Below, piece by piece: positions 33,227 through 43,930 of a stretch of DNA of 64,000 bases (within the stretch, counting starts at the first letter, position 1; every line of letters begins with the position of its first letter). This stretch comes from Fragilaria crotonensis (lineage: Eukaryota; Bacillariophyta; Fragilariophyceae; Fragilariales; Fragilariaceae). Both the position numbers and the translations under genes were made by a program. The notes beneath the pieces are model-generated. The model was not told where the DNA came from, did not search any database, and was given only the letters and a program-made list of their open reading frames with translations. The stretch covers positions 1 through 64,000 of the forward strand of contig JAKSYS010000290.1 in the NCBI GenBank assembly GCA_022925895.1, read 5' to 3'.

Positions 33227-34885
33227 TCAATAAGTGGCTCTCAAGTTCCGCAAAGTTGGTAGTTCTTTGTCATGTAATTCTGCTCGACGGATGTCGGCAT
33301 CAAAGCGTTGGTAGGAAGCAGCATAAAAGTGGTGATTGCTGCCGCCATGAATGGCTCGTTTGATTATATCAGCATCGGTGTTTGTGATTCCGGCGTGATA
33401 ACAGTCGCGCGATAATGTCCGAATGCGATTCAAGTAGGATGTTGCAACTTCTTGATGTCCTTGCTTGATGGAGTAGAAGGATTCGCGTGTGCGTTCAATG
33501 TGATCTTGGGTGAGCGGTGCACAGTGACGTCTTAGAGTCATAATGGCTGTTCTGGCATCTGGGGAACAGTCAATAATGTGTGTCTGGCAGGGCTCACAGA
33601 TGTTGGTGAAAATCAGATTGAAGATTGCAATACCAACACATGGATGAGAGTAATTGATTTGTCTCGGCCAAAGGTCAAAGACTTGGCGTGTCCATGGTGA
33701 TATGCTGCATATGATTCGGAGGTTATCCATGAAGGCATTGAATTGTCGTCTTCGTGAGAGAAGGTCAGTTGGGAAGCTAAGTTTCTGAAGGTTTGCAATC
33801 TTGGCATATTTCAGGAGCGTCCTTGTGAGGTCTTCAATCGGTGGATATGTGAAGTCAGTTCTGGTTGATGATGTCAGGGCATCTGGGGAGGTTAAGGGAA
33901 TTTGAGGCAGTTCATCATCATTGTTTTCATGCTCATTGTCATCAAAAAATGTTTCACGACAAGTTGGCGTGTTTGCAAACATTGGTTGGTGCACTTCTTG
34001 GTGAGCATTTGCTTCTTCTGGAGGTGCATTTTTGGTTGACGGAGCGTTTGTTGTTGATGTCTGTGTTTTCGGAATGTTTTTGGGTGAAAGTAATGATCTG
34101 GGAGTTTGAACAGCAAGGGCATTGTGTTTGCAAAGGCTTTGTTGTTTCTCCAATTCATATCTTATCACCTTGCAATAATCCTCTGTTGCTACATTCACAT
34201 CATTGTGTCTGTGGCCAGGAGGAGTAAGTGAGTTGCAAGTAATAGATTTTTCTTTGTTTTCATTGTTTGAACACACAGAACTAGACTCACCAGGAATGAC
34301 ATGAAGGAGTGTCTCTGGTGTCTTGTTTGTGTATGGGTATTCTGGGTGATTGTGTGACATTGTCTTGATCAAGTTGGTGATGCCTGCAGTCATAGATAGT
34401 AGGCAATCGGAGGCGCTGTCGGTGGTGGGATGCAACTTGTGAGAGTTCTCAGCAATTGACAGAAAACTGAAGGGATTGCAGCTTTCAAAAGCTGCAGGCT
34501 TTCTGTTCAAAAATTGTGGAAGTGTGACTGAGAATCGGGTAGTTTTCTTGTGCTTGATGTCTGAGTCACGGTAGATCTTGGTGTCCGGCGGGTGGCGGAA
34601 GGCGGACGTAGTCTGTGGCTGTGCTGGAATCGTAGTCGTCAGCATGTCCGCAGATTCGTAGGTGGTGTCCGCGGGAGTCTTGTCTGTGTAGGGCGGCGTG
34701 GGAGGGGAATTCGACGTAGGGAATTTCGATTTCTCGTCCGGGGGAGTCTTGATGAATATCTCTGTCATCATTCGTTTCCATCGGATTCCGCATGACATGT
34801 TACCTATGTCAAGGCCGTTATCGGAAATGTCGTCGTTGAAGTTGGGGTTAACGGCATTTTCAATTCCGGGATCGCGTTCGGACAT
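33227..34885 (-). other. Gag-like frame of the LTR element
   Basis: A 552-residue frame with a disordered Pro/Thr/Asn-rich first half and a folded second half. The latter contains the gag-type helical stretch RESFYSIKQGHQEVATSYLN and LSRDCYHAGI, typical of retrotransposon capsid domains. No protease or polymerase motif follows it. Confidence 0.65.
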
Positions 34886-34925
34886 CGGACCAATTCCGTC
34901 GTGCGGAACGGGGCCATTGATGGCG

Positions 34926-36470
34926 TCACGTGGACGGGGGTGTTCTCATCATTCTGAGTAGCAATTGAAGTGCCAACAGTTTGATGGGAAGTTGTAACCG
35001 GAGGGTCACAGGAAAGTGATTTGCCATCGTGTGTGACTGCTTTAATATGGTGCTTACAAATGGAATGACATTCTCAGGTGAAGTTGGGAAGAAAATTCTG
35101 TGAAGTTCTTCCAATCTCATAGGAAGCTGCATCATTGTAGTACTTGTAGGTGGATTCAGCAGTTCTGGAGACTTGGAGAGGCACTCAGAGGAGAATTTGC
35201 AATTTTGGCCATGGAACTTGTCCATTATTGCCATTACTGTTTTGCTTGTTCTCCGCCAATTCTTGGTGCCTGAAGGTAAGTAGACATGTTGTGGGAAGCT
35301 CTGGCTTCGCTTGATGTGATGTCGTCGTCAGAATCGCTCTTGCGAGCTTCGCGCTTGCACGGCGTAGTAAAACGTGCGTTCTGCGCTAATTCTTTGATGC
35401 AGTCCACTGTTCGGACGATTTCTCCTCGAGTATTCGTCGGAATTTTGATTGTGGACATGCATTGGAGAGCCTTTTTCAAGGCGGTTTGGATGATACCCCT
35501 CTTGTCGTAGTGGAGGTCTTCGGCGTTCGTCGCCGGAATCTTGAAAGAGTCGCATTTCGCGACTTCATTGTTGTTCTTGATCTTGATGGTTTCGACGTTA
35601 AAATTGAATCTGACACGTTGGTTCTTGATAGGCCTTTCGTAGGAGGCAAGTTGGGGGTCTTCTTGGCGCGGGATGATGGTGGAAGCGAAGGTATTGCGCG
35701 CATAATTGTCTTGATTGTCTTGGAGTTCGGCGGCTGCGATGTCGTTGATGGCGCCGTTTTCGATGGAAAGAGAATGGGAGCGACCCATATCGGTAGATCC
35801 TGCTTCGTAGGAGAGTTCGCAGGCGTAGTTAACTCTGTTGTTGGTGTCTTGACCTTGGAGGCGTTCTTGATCGATGGTTTCAAGAAAACGCGAGATGACG
35901 GCGGACTCTTGCTCAGGAGTCAGGGCCGTTTCGGTGTGCTGAAAATGGCCTGGAGCTTGCTTGGGGCTCTTCTTGGGCCTGTAGGTGTTAGATTCAGCAA
36001 TAGAAGTGGAAGAAGAGTGTTAGTTGCAGCGTAGTAGGAAGGATGCTTCTTGAAAGGTAGGGCAGCATTTTTGAGTGCATCAAAAGGAGCTGCAATGTCG
36101 CCGTCGGCGGCAACATAGTTCGCCATGTGCTTTGTTGGTTTGACACAATGGGTGGGTGGGCAGTTGGCCTCAGTTGGAGGCAAATGGGTTAGTGCTGGGT
36201 TGACCATGGTGAGAGTTGCAAAGTTTGAGGATGAAGGGTGAGTTGGGTTAGACAAGTTTTGCAAAAAAAAGTGAGCACAAGGAATGAGAATTTCAATTCT
36301 CTGGCAGTAGGAACATGTACTGCTGGTATAAAAGGTGAGCTGGAAGGGAAAAGAACAAAGGTTAGAACAATTTAAATCGGTGCTAGGCACCAAATTTAAA
36401 TTGAAAGTGGTCGGAGTTTCCGGGGAGGGAACCCGGCGACCGGCCAGGATAGAAGCCTGGCGAGCAACCA
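34926..36470 (-). other. 5' internal region of the LTR element with open frames
   Basis: It contains frames at 35234-35788 and 34926-35234, and a longer one that starts inside the right LTR (ATG at 36966) and runs to 35920. None carries a recognisable domain. Next to the LTR, 36368-36461 folds into three consecutive hairpins in either strand's RNA, a plausible structured leader. Confidence 0.5.
36368..36461 (-). promoter_or_regulatory. Three-hairpin leader next to the right LTR
   Basis: The stems are CAATTTAAAT/ATTTAAATTG plus GGTGC/GCACC around a TAG loop (36368-36403), CCGGG/CCCGG with a 7-base loop (36420-36436), and GCCAGG/CCTGGC with a 7-base loop (36443-36461). In retrotransposons this position holds the primer site, dimerisation and packaging signals. 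The role here is inferred from position. Confidence 0.5.
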
Positions 36471-37023
36471 TGATATGGTTCGGGTTAACGGAACCTGTCG
36501 ACGCGCATGTCGGCATAGGGTTCAGGTTAAGAACCAGGACGTAACCGTTACGGGGTACGCCCCCAGTAGGTAAGTGTCTAGTACGACACTGACTACTGCT
36601 TAGTGTGTCTATAAACGGTACAGCAATACAATGCTGTCTACCGCTACAGACAACGATACGTATACTATCTGTCGGTCTATCGCTACATAAATGTGCGAGG
36701 GACTGACTAGTAATAATATCGCTTTGGTCATAGTGGGCACTGTCTAATAGTTTATCGTTATGTACGGTAACGATAGACTCAGACGTGCACGGACTATGGC
36801 CGGGCAGAGGAAGTGATGTGCAAAAAGTACTGCTGTACTGATTGCCGTGTTGTGTGCTGTCGTAATAGTGAGTACCGTCGTACTGACTACTGATATATGT
36901 ACAGTATGGTGAGGTTGACAATTTGACGACCGGCGGTAAAAATTCGTCATGGTCAATTTCATTCATGTTGTGCAAATATGTGCAGTATGTGCAGAAAAGG
37001 TGAGTGGCACTAAAAATGAATTA

Positions 37024-38224
37024 GGCCCACCCTTACGGTAGTGAAAAGTTGAGATGAAAAACTGACCCCCCAACTTTTTTTTTAGAATATACTGCTTCCC
37101 CGGCCTTATCGTGAACGCAGAAAAAGTTGTGTTTTCCGGGTATTTTTTGTCCTTACTGTCGCATTTTATTCCATACTACGAACTCCAGTACTATTATTAG
37201 AGGCAATTCCACTACATACAAGCCGTCATTGCTGGTGACCATAGCGATACTGCCAACATCATCGTTGAAGGCGAGTGATTACAACAAGGTACTGTACGCT
37301 AGTAGTGGAAAACAATACACAAGTAGCATTTAATTTTTCAGGAGTGTCGCCATCATGGTTGCTAGCATCGTCGTCGTTGCTACCGTCTAGTGTCGCCGTT
37401 GTCGCTGGTGTTGTCGTCGTCGCGAGGTCTAGTGTCATTAGTGTTGCCGTCGTCTTGTCGTCGTTAGCGTCTAGTGTCGCTTGCGTCGTCGTCGTTGACG
37501 ACGTCTAATGTCGACGTCGTCGCTAGCGTCGTTGTCGTCGACAACGCCAAGTGTCGCCGTCGTCTTCGTCGTTGCAAGGAGTACCGGTAGTATTGTAGTC
37601 GTCGCTGTCATGGCTGCTACTCTAGTCGCAGTCGTCTTCGTCATCGCTAAGATCGCTCGTTGTCGTTGCTAGCGCCTCTCGTCGCCGTCGTCGTCTCTAG
37701 TCGCCGTTGTCGTCGCTTGTCGTCATCGTCGCGAATTATAGTGACACCGTCGTCGTCATGGTCGCTAGTGTTGTCGTCGCCGACGACATCAGTGTCGCAT
37801 CTCTAGTCGCCGTCGACTTCGTTGTCGCTAGTGTCGTCGTTGTCATCGAAGATGTCTAGTGTTGCCGTCACTAGTGTCGTCGTCGTCGCCGTCGCCGTCG
37901 CGAGGTTAAGTCGCCGTTGTCGTCGTAGACAACGACAACGCTTGACATGACACCTACATACGTTTACTCGAATGGTGTGACAACTTGACACTTGGCGACA
38001 AGATCTCGTTTCACGCAGCGATGATTCAATCGACTGAAGATCTCCTTTTCATCGAAAAGTTGCTGTTAAAGTTGGGCCCCAACTTACAAGCAACTTTCGA
38101 TGAAAAGTTGAGATCAGACAACGGTTTTTCATGCAACTTTTCACCCATAAGGCCGGTCAACACGAAAAAAAAAGTTGGGGGGTCAGTTTTTAATCTCAAC
38201 TTTTCACTACCGTAAGGGTGGGCC
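37024..38224. mobile_element. PIF/Harbinger-type MITE inside the LTR
   Basis: A 1,201-bp element with 60-bp terminal inverted repeats (one mismatch) that begin GGCCCACCCTTACGGTAGTG. It is flanked by an exact TTA duplication (37021-37023 and 38225-38227). A 3-bp TTA/TAA target with GG-starting ends is characteristic of PIF/Harbinger. There is no transposase. It must be younger than the LTR element it interrupts. The centre (about 37340-37940) is a GTC/GTT-rich repetitive tract. Confidence 0.92.
37340..37940. repeat. GTCGTC-rich imperfect minisatellite inside the MITE
   Basis: Units around GTCGTCGTTGTC and CTAGTGTCGCCGTCGTC repeat irregularly for about 600 bases. Apparent frames here (for example 37803-37991 minus) are low-complexity artefacts. 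Confidence 0.75.
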
Positions 38225-38576
38225 TTATTTCGACAATTGTGAGAAGAGTGAGGAGGGGCAAGGGATGAGAGGTCTGAGAGAAGGGAGTGTTCCTTTGGAA
38301 CAATGAGGAACACTCCTCGTTTCGCGGAGACATCGTTTCGTGTCGCGGCGTGGTCGTCCGTATACGAGGCGTTGAGTCTCGTTTGAAAATGAGTGTTCAA
38401 TCTCATGGGATGAGATGAACATGAATTTGAATCGACGAGAGTTTTGATTCCAGTCGTGCAGTGTCGCACTGGTTACTGGAGCACGGATGTAACGTTTTAC
38501 TGCGCACACGGGCGACAGTTAGGGATCGGGATAGATGTAAAAATATGTAGGGCGATACTGGAAGTCTATCAACTAT

Positions 38577-39479
38577 TGCTCTACGGATAATCCCTGGATC
38601 TCTTGGCATCGATATTTTGGCGAGCCTTTAACCCCTCCGAATGCGGACTTATGTCTTTGACATGTCGCGCAAGGGCTGAGTGCCGAGACTAGTATGTATC
38701 TCAATTTGGGCGTATGTCCATGTGCGCCTATTTCTTGGGAACTATGTGAATCGGAAGAAGTTCAGAGATCAAACGTTTCATTAAGAACTGGCATGTTGTT
38801 GAGAACCCGGAAAATCAACCGAATTTTCGTTGATTTGGGAAAACTTCGTCTCGAGCAATCCCACCTTGACGAATTGAAAATGCATCACGACAATTGCGGC
38901 CATACTTATATAGACATGTGCCGGCAGGTTGGAGGTCTTTTGAGAAGTTTGTTGTCACGGATATGCATCTGGAATCTGGACCCCTTCGCCTTCTGATGGT
39001 GGAATATAAAGTCGGAGTCCCAGTGACGTTCAGAACGTAATCGTTGCACTTGCGAACTTTAGTTCGCTACCAGAGGAGTGTAGATCAGTACAGTAGTAAA
39101 CTGAGTAGTGTAACCAGAGCAAGTCCCACGAGCCCGATCGAGTTCACTCGATAACTCGCGATAGGGCTTGTTAACGTCTGGATCATAATCCAGTCGCAAC
39201 ATGGCGTTTTCCGTCGCTGGTTGTTCCAGTTTACTCTGTAGTAAGTCGATCGCGCTTCATGATTGTACCATATTCGGCAGGAGCCAGAGCCTGTGACGCC
39301 ATCGTGCTAGGATCGGTCGGATACGTTTATGCTAGGTGTGGCATGCTATAGTGGATATGAATGCTAAGTGTTGGTCACCATGACACGAAGTACATCCAGC
39401 GAGTATTTAGGATACGGAAACGTTTGTTGGACGAATGCCGTAAGACCGCTTTTATACTTGGAATAGTAATTGCATTTCT
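38577..39479. other. Spacer, one unsupported 100-residue frame
   Basis: A plus-strand frame at 38694-38996 from an ATG has no domain I recognise and no neighbour suggesting a function. The rest shows nothing beyond an imperfect AGCCC..GGGCT stem near 39131-39167. Confidence 0.35.
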
Positions 39480-41381
39480 TTATCTGTCTACCGGAATCGA
39501 TGCCACGAATTCTAGTTGATCCTCCCATACCCATCCTCCACCAGCAATCTGCAACATGAGGCATAACTCATCATCACTCCCTTCCTGTGCCATTGTTTGC
39601 ACTTCCATATCCAGACAGACGACTGCAGTCCCAGTTGGAATGCTTCGTATCAAGGTTGGAGGGGCCGAATTTGTTTTATCAATGTGATAGACAGGAGACG
39701 ACGGTGTAGCAATTACTTTGTACATGGCGGGGAAGATAGAGGGCGATCGCGGCCGAGTGGTCGTTTTGGCTGCTGCTCCTTGCAATTCCGCATCACGGAC
39801 CAAGCTAGATTTTGTTGCCACAGTACCAAAGCTGCGGTGCTTTTTCCCACGAGGTAGTCCCTCCCTCCACTCCGGGAGACCAGGCTCTAGCGCGTTATCT
39901 TCCTCCTCCACAGTCTCCATGGCATTCCGAGGTGTTGCGACGGCACCTGGCATCGAATCTTGCGTTGGTTCCGTTTGTTCGACCTCATTCTGTTCGTCGG
40001 GAGGGGTGTCCACTGGCTGCGGCGGCGAGTTTGGTCTCGCTGCTGTGGGTGCGTCGACCCGAATATCCCCACGACATGTGGGACAGGTTTGCTGTTGCAC
40101 CAGCCATTCGCGCAAGCAACACGTGTGGAAGACATGACCACATCCCGGAAGCTGTTTCGCGTCGTGGACTGTCATGGCATCGCGACAGATGATGCACGAC
40201 ATGTCTTCGTGATCCTCGGGAGGCGCCGAGAAGCGATTCATGGATTGCACTAATTTGCGGTATTTTGAAAATGCGGCCAGTCGCAGTTTGAGAGTTTGGA
40301 AACTGACGTAAACTTCGCGAAACAGATTGATGGGCGGTCCATAGTAGGTCATGACAATTGCAAAAAAGGTGCAGTAGAAGATAAACTTTGCACCTTGCGC
40401 CTGTACTTCCAGAGCAAAAATGAGCGTCGCCTTGCGGTCCTTCCAGGCATGCAACCACCGACTGTAACCGTATTCATCGTGCCAATAATGCAAAAGCCCA
40501 TCAACGACGTGCATATTCCACAGGAGTGTTAAGCTCATGCAAGATACCAACATGATAGCACATTCGAATCCAAAGAGTAACATGACAGATGCTCCATATG
40601 CTGCAACGTCTTGAATACAACAAACAACACCAATTACATCTGTAACCAGCAAGATATTGATCAAGGCTTGCAGTCCTAGTTGTTGAGGAGAAATGGTGGG
40701 CATCCTGCCAAAAATTCCCCTCGAAGTACCAGGTGTTGGAACCACAATCGCATCTTGCGTCATGCGCAAATGTGATTCCCGCATATCCACAACCCAATGC
40801 AAGCATTTGCTCAAGATCAAGAACAAGAATAGGATGCCACTTTGAACGTTCATATCTCTTCGGAACATGGTGAGCGCCAAACACGTTTCGGTGACATTCC
40901 AACGGAAGAAATCTCCAAGCCCTTCACTTTCGACTAGGCGGAGGCCTCCGAGAAAGTGAGTTGTGACGAATTTAAAAATGCTGATGCACAAGGCAATGAG
41001 AGCATTGCCTAGAATGATGTAGGCGTACTTTGATGATCCCAAATAAACAAGAGCGAGGTACCATTGTTGACGAGTACGGAGAGCATACCAAAGCAAGGCA
41101 AATGCTGAACCAAATGACATGGACGCGTACGAGGGCAGCAATTTTCTAATTCGCCAGCGCGTTTGTTGTGCTTCATATTCATGTTGGAGTTGGTGCTCGT
41201 GTAAGAAGAAGGGATCACCTTCTTGAGGCAGTGGGATATCATCGTTTAAATTCTCAGCTTCTCGATTGACGGTTTCTTCCAATTCCGCGGCTTCTTGTTC
41301 CAATAACATTCGTTCCATTTCTTCCTCTAGTCGACGACGCCGCTCTTCTTCATCGGCGTCATGAACAACAGGGTCGTTCAT
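39480..41381 (-). CDS. HRD1-like RING-H2 membrane E3 ubiquitin ligase
   Basis: A 633-residue protein from the ATG at 41381. It has an acidic, Glu-rich cytoplasmic N-terminus (EEERRRRLEEEMERML), then several hydrophobic segments between about residues 85 and 350 (for example YAYIILGNALIALCISIF, GILFLFLILSKCLHWVV and IFYCTFFAIVMTYY). At about residues 394-436 there is a RING-H2 domain: CIICRDAM, then CGHVFHTCCLREWL and CPTCR, giving the C3-H2-C3 ligand order. Multipass membrane plus cytosolic RING-H2 is the layout of HRD1/synoviolin and gp78, ER ligases that mark misfolded proteins for degradation. The C-terminal 70 residues (PTGTAVVCLDMEVQ, GGGWVWEDQLEFV) look like a small beta-barrel of SH3 type, which is unusual. 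Intronless and intact. Confidence 0.85.
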   Translation of the reverse strand: MNDPVVHDADEEERRRRLEEEMERMLLEQEAAELEETVNREAENLNDDIPLPQEGDPFFLHEHQLQHEYEAQQTRWRIRKLLPSYASMSFGSAFALLWYALRTRQQWYLALVYLGSSKYAYIILGNALIALCISIFKFVTTHFLGGLRLVESEGLGDFFRWNVTETCLALTMFRRDMNVQSGILFLFLILSKCLHWVVDMRESHLRMTQDAIVVPTPGTSRGIFGRMPTISPQQLGLQALINILLVTDVIGVVCCIQDVAAYGASVMLLFGFECAIMLVSCMSLTLLWNMHVVDGLLHYWHDEYGYSRWLHAWKDRKATLIFALEVQAQGAKFIFYCTFFAIVMTYYGPPINLFREVYVSFQTLKLRLAAFSKYRKLVQSMNRFSAPPEDHEDMSCIICRDAMTVHDAKQLPGCGHVFHTCCLREWLVQQQTCPTCRGDIRVDAPTAARPNSPPQPVDTPPDEQNEVEQTEPTQDSMPGAVATPRNAMETVEEEDNALEPGLPEWREGLPRGKKHRSFGTVATKSSLVRDAELQGAAAKTTTRPRSPSIFPAMYKVIATPSSPVYHIDKTNSAPPTLIRSIPTGTAVVCLDMEVQTMAQEGSDDELCLMLQIAGGGWVWEDQLEFVASIPVDR

Positions 41382-43003
41382 GATTGCTGGTTGCCGGTGG
41401 CTGCTGGTTGATTGCTATGAGCTCTCGAAAGAGGAAGCCTCTAATACGTACCACTCGTGTCTCGTGTGGTGTGCGTAGTGATGATAAGCGTGGTCGTTTG
41501 GTCGTCGGTCTTCGATACTTCGATACAGATCCTCATTTGAGTTCACAAGTACTCCGAGTACAATTGATGTACAGTACCAGTACGATACTACCGGTAGAGT
41601 ACTAGGAGTTACATGTACCTGGTACGTCGTACTTGTACTCAGAGTAGACGACATAGGAACATCTCGAGCCACCAGTAGCTAGTAGCTAGTAGGCGAGTAC
41701 TTCTGCTACTGTACCAGGTAAATACTTGTATGGGAGCAGTGTGTCACGTGTCAAGTGCCAGCACAGAGCACAGGCATGCTTGTTCTTCATGCAACGTGTC
41801 ACATGCTGGTGTGACAACAAAAATGAGTGCAAAACCCGACACAGTACGGACAACCCTTTACCATTATGAAGTACCAGGCACCAGGCACCACGAACAGGCA
41901 CTCTGTATGATACATAAAAGGTATGCCAAGGACAGCAACGCCTCCATTCTCCAGTACAAGCACTGGCTAGCAATGAAGTGAGGTCCTTTGTCTTGACAAT
42001 CCAGATGAATATCACATCCTTGCCACAAAGAATCAAAGCACTTATGTAGTACTTTGTGAAAGTGCCGCTTCCAGATGCACACAATTCCAATCCAAAGACC
42101 AACAAGTTTTCTGCAACACTTTGGTTTAACTTTGGACTGCTTGTACTGCAGGTCGAAAACTTAACAAGTGATGACAAGCTGGGCATGCACTGAAATGCTG
42201 ATCACTTGATATTCTCATGACACTGTGAACGGATTCTGTCCAGCCAGTGCTCCTGACTGAAGTGTTGGATGGAGATTTTGTTGTCTGGTGTTGTCTGTAC
42301 TGGTCCTCAAGACAACCATCTTCGGTCCAGCCCCTTCTTGCTTCTGTGAAAGGCCTAAAACATGTTCTTGTTATCAACACCACCTTTGAGATGCATCAAG
42401 TGCAATTTCCTCGCTCAATGTTGGTGGAAGAAATGTTTGTCCCAGCAGTACAGACGATGTACAACCAAAGAGCATCAGACACTGCTGTTGGCTCCTGCTG
42501 TAAGTTATAAAGCAAGTACATTTTATTAGAAACCCTTTACTAAGAGGTTTCCACAGGTTCCCTGAGTGGTTTTACTGAGACCAACTCCATATGAAGCGTT
42601 CTGTGCTGAGGTCCAGCTCTAGTTGAACTGAGTCAGTGTCCCCATTCTCTATTACCTTTGCCAGCAGGGACCCACATCCTTGAGTGTGGGTGGGTGGGTG
42701 GGTGGGTGGGTGGGTGGGTGTGTTGTTTGCACCATTTAGTTCAAGGCATGATGCAAACATGACATCACAAAGCACACAACACCAGCAAGTGGGAGATGGT
42801 GATCGAGGGGGACAAACCAACAGAACCAAGAGTTCTATGTGGAAATGGTTGAACCTTGGTGCTCGGTAGCTGTTTATCTTTAGCCCAGTTCTTTGGTACT
42901 ACTGATATTACGAAGTATTGCTTGTGGGATTACTGTACTGAAGAATACGAGTCCTTCAGAGTGACTGGAGCCAAACGACACCAACCACTGTCGTTATAGT
43001 CCA
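41382..43003. other. Spacer with a G-rich microsatellite
   Basis: AGTACTCCGAGTAC occurs near 41549-41562, and the 41550-41700 stretch upstream of the ligase gene is dense in GTAC motifs. The minus-strand frame at 41686-42186 (166 residues) and neighbouring ones have no domain I can name, and I do not call them. A (GGGT)n tract lies at about 42686-42720. Confidence 0.4.
42686..42721. repeat. (GGGT)n microsatellite, G-quadruplex prone
   Basis: About eight or nine consecutive GGGT units. Four or more G3 runs with single-base loops can form a stable parallel quadruplex, either in DNA or in a plus-sense transcript. Confidence 0.9.
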
Positions 43004-43171
43004 AACGAAAACCCGACGAAAACGAAAACGTACTGCGTTTTCGTTTTCGTTGAGCATTTAGGCGGCCTTATACGACAAAAACGACCGACGAAAACGTTGC
43101 ACGTTTCCGTCGGACCTCCATAATAACCCGTTGTCCGACGTAAACAAATAACGTCTTCGTCGGGTTTTCGT
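43004..43171. repeat. Foldback repeat with a 15-bp perfect hairpin
   Basis: AACGAAAACCCGACGAA at 43004 is mirrored by its near-perfect reverse complement ending at 43171 (20 of 21 bases). Inside, ACGAAAACGAAAACG (43016-43030) pairs perfectly with 43036-43050 across a TACTG loop. CGACGAAAACG variants recur between. It is probably a short foldback element; no target duplication was identified. Confidence 0.7.
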
Positions 43172-43930
43172 TCATCGACGAGAACGTCAACATTCCAAGT
43201 TCCCATGATTGTTCAGTTGTTTTCAGCGGGCGACCACTCTCGGAGCCACACACTGAAGGATACAACACCGCACAATAACTACTTCCAAGTCAGTAGTGCA
43301 CCACTTGTCCCCTACTAGGATTGACACTTGTGACCGCCACGGTTGCTGCCTCGAACCGTTGTGCTTGTTGCTTTGAAGCAGCATCTTGCTATGATGGATG
43401 AGGATGATGTCATTACATCTAAGGGGGCACATCTGAGGTTTAATAATAGTTCTGATAACATTTTCACATATACTGGCAAAATTATTGCTATTTATTTATG
43501 CCTTAGTACTAAATACTGGAAGTTTTAACGTTTTCATTGTTCTCATGGGTTTTCGGAGTTTTGTGATTGACAGATGTTCTATCCGGATAATTATGTAAAC
43601 GTCACCCGACTTCTGAAAACTCAGTTTTGGTTCACGGATATATGTAGCAAACCTTCATACAAAAATGCCACTTCATCGATTTATGCTAGGTCGTATTTCT
43701 GTATCTCTTTTTCTGATAGCCTGCATTCTTTAACACGGAATTGTTTCTTTGCACAAAGGAAAAGACGTTGTTATGCTCGTTTGACTGTGCCCTTTCTTCC
43801 TCCACAATTTGACGTCCATCCGTTTTTTATTTTGGTAAAAGAATCAAAGTTTTTTGTCTGCGCCTTATTACTCACAAACTCACCAAGCAGCCAATCTAAT
43901 CACAAACAACAAGCATATCCTATTATCGTG

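Larger units (their letters stand above)
36471..38571 (-). repeat. LTR, right copy (5' LTR in element sense), split by a MITE
   Basis: Two segments, 36471-37023 (553 bp) and 38228-38571 (344 bp), add up to 897 bp and equal the left LTR. The inserted element lies between them with its own target duplication. Confidence 0.92.
31374..38576 (-). mobile_element. LTR retrotransposon, young, gag-like only, reads on the minus strand
   Basis: The element spans 31379-38571 and is flanked by an exact 5-bp duplication, ACTAT (31374-31378 and 38572-38576). The LTRs are 897 bp each, begin TG and end CA in the element sense, and differ at well under 2 percent of positions, so the insertion is recent. A purine tract AAGAGGGG lies directly next to the left LTR (32276-32283) and a TGG-starting primer-site candidate abuts the right LTR, fixing the orientation as minus. 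The internal 4.2 kb carries gag-like frames with a CCHC knuckle, but I see no reverse transcriptase, integrase or RNase H motifs, so it looks non-autonomous. Its ends look whole. The right-hand LTR is split by a Harbinger-type insertion. Copia or gypsy membership cannot be decided without polymerase. Confidence 0.88.

Noticed and set aside
35462-36034. Plus-strand 190-residue Val/Gly/Asp-rich frame
   Set aside because: Antisense to the internal region of the minus-strand LTR element, with no domain.
36405-36470. A tRNA-Arg(UCU)-like shape on the minus strand beside the LTR
   Set aside because: An anticodon-arm and a T-arm shape are present, but there is no 5' acceptor strand or full D-arm. 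Its place at the primer site explains it better as element leader.
37803-37991. Frame in the GTC-rich tract
   Set aside because: Low-complexity product of a trinucleotide-like minisatellite inside a MITE.
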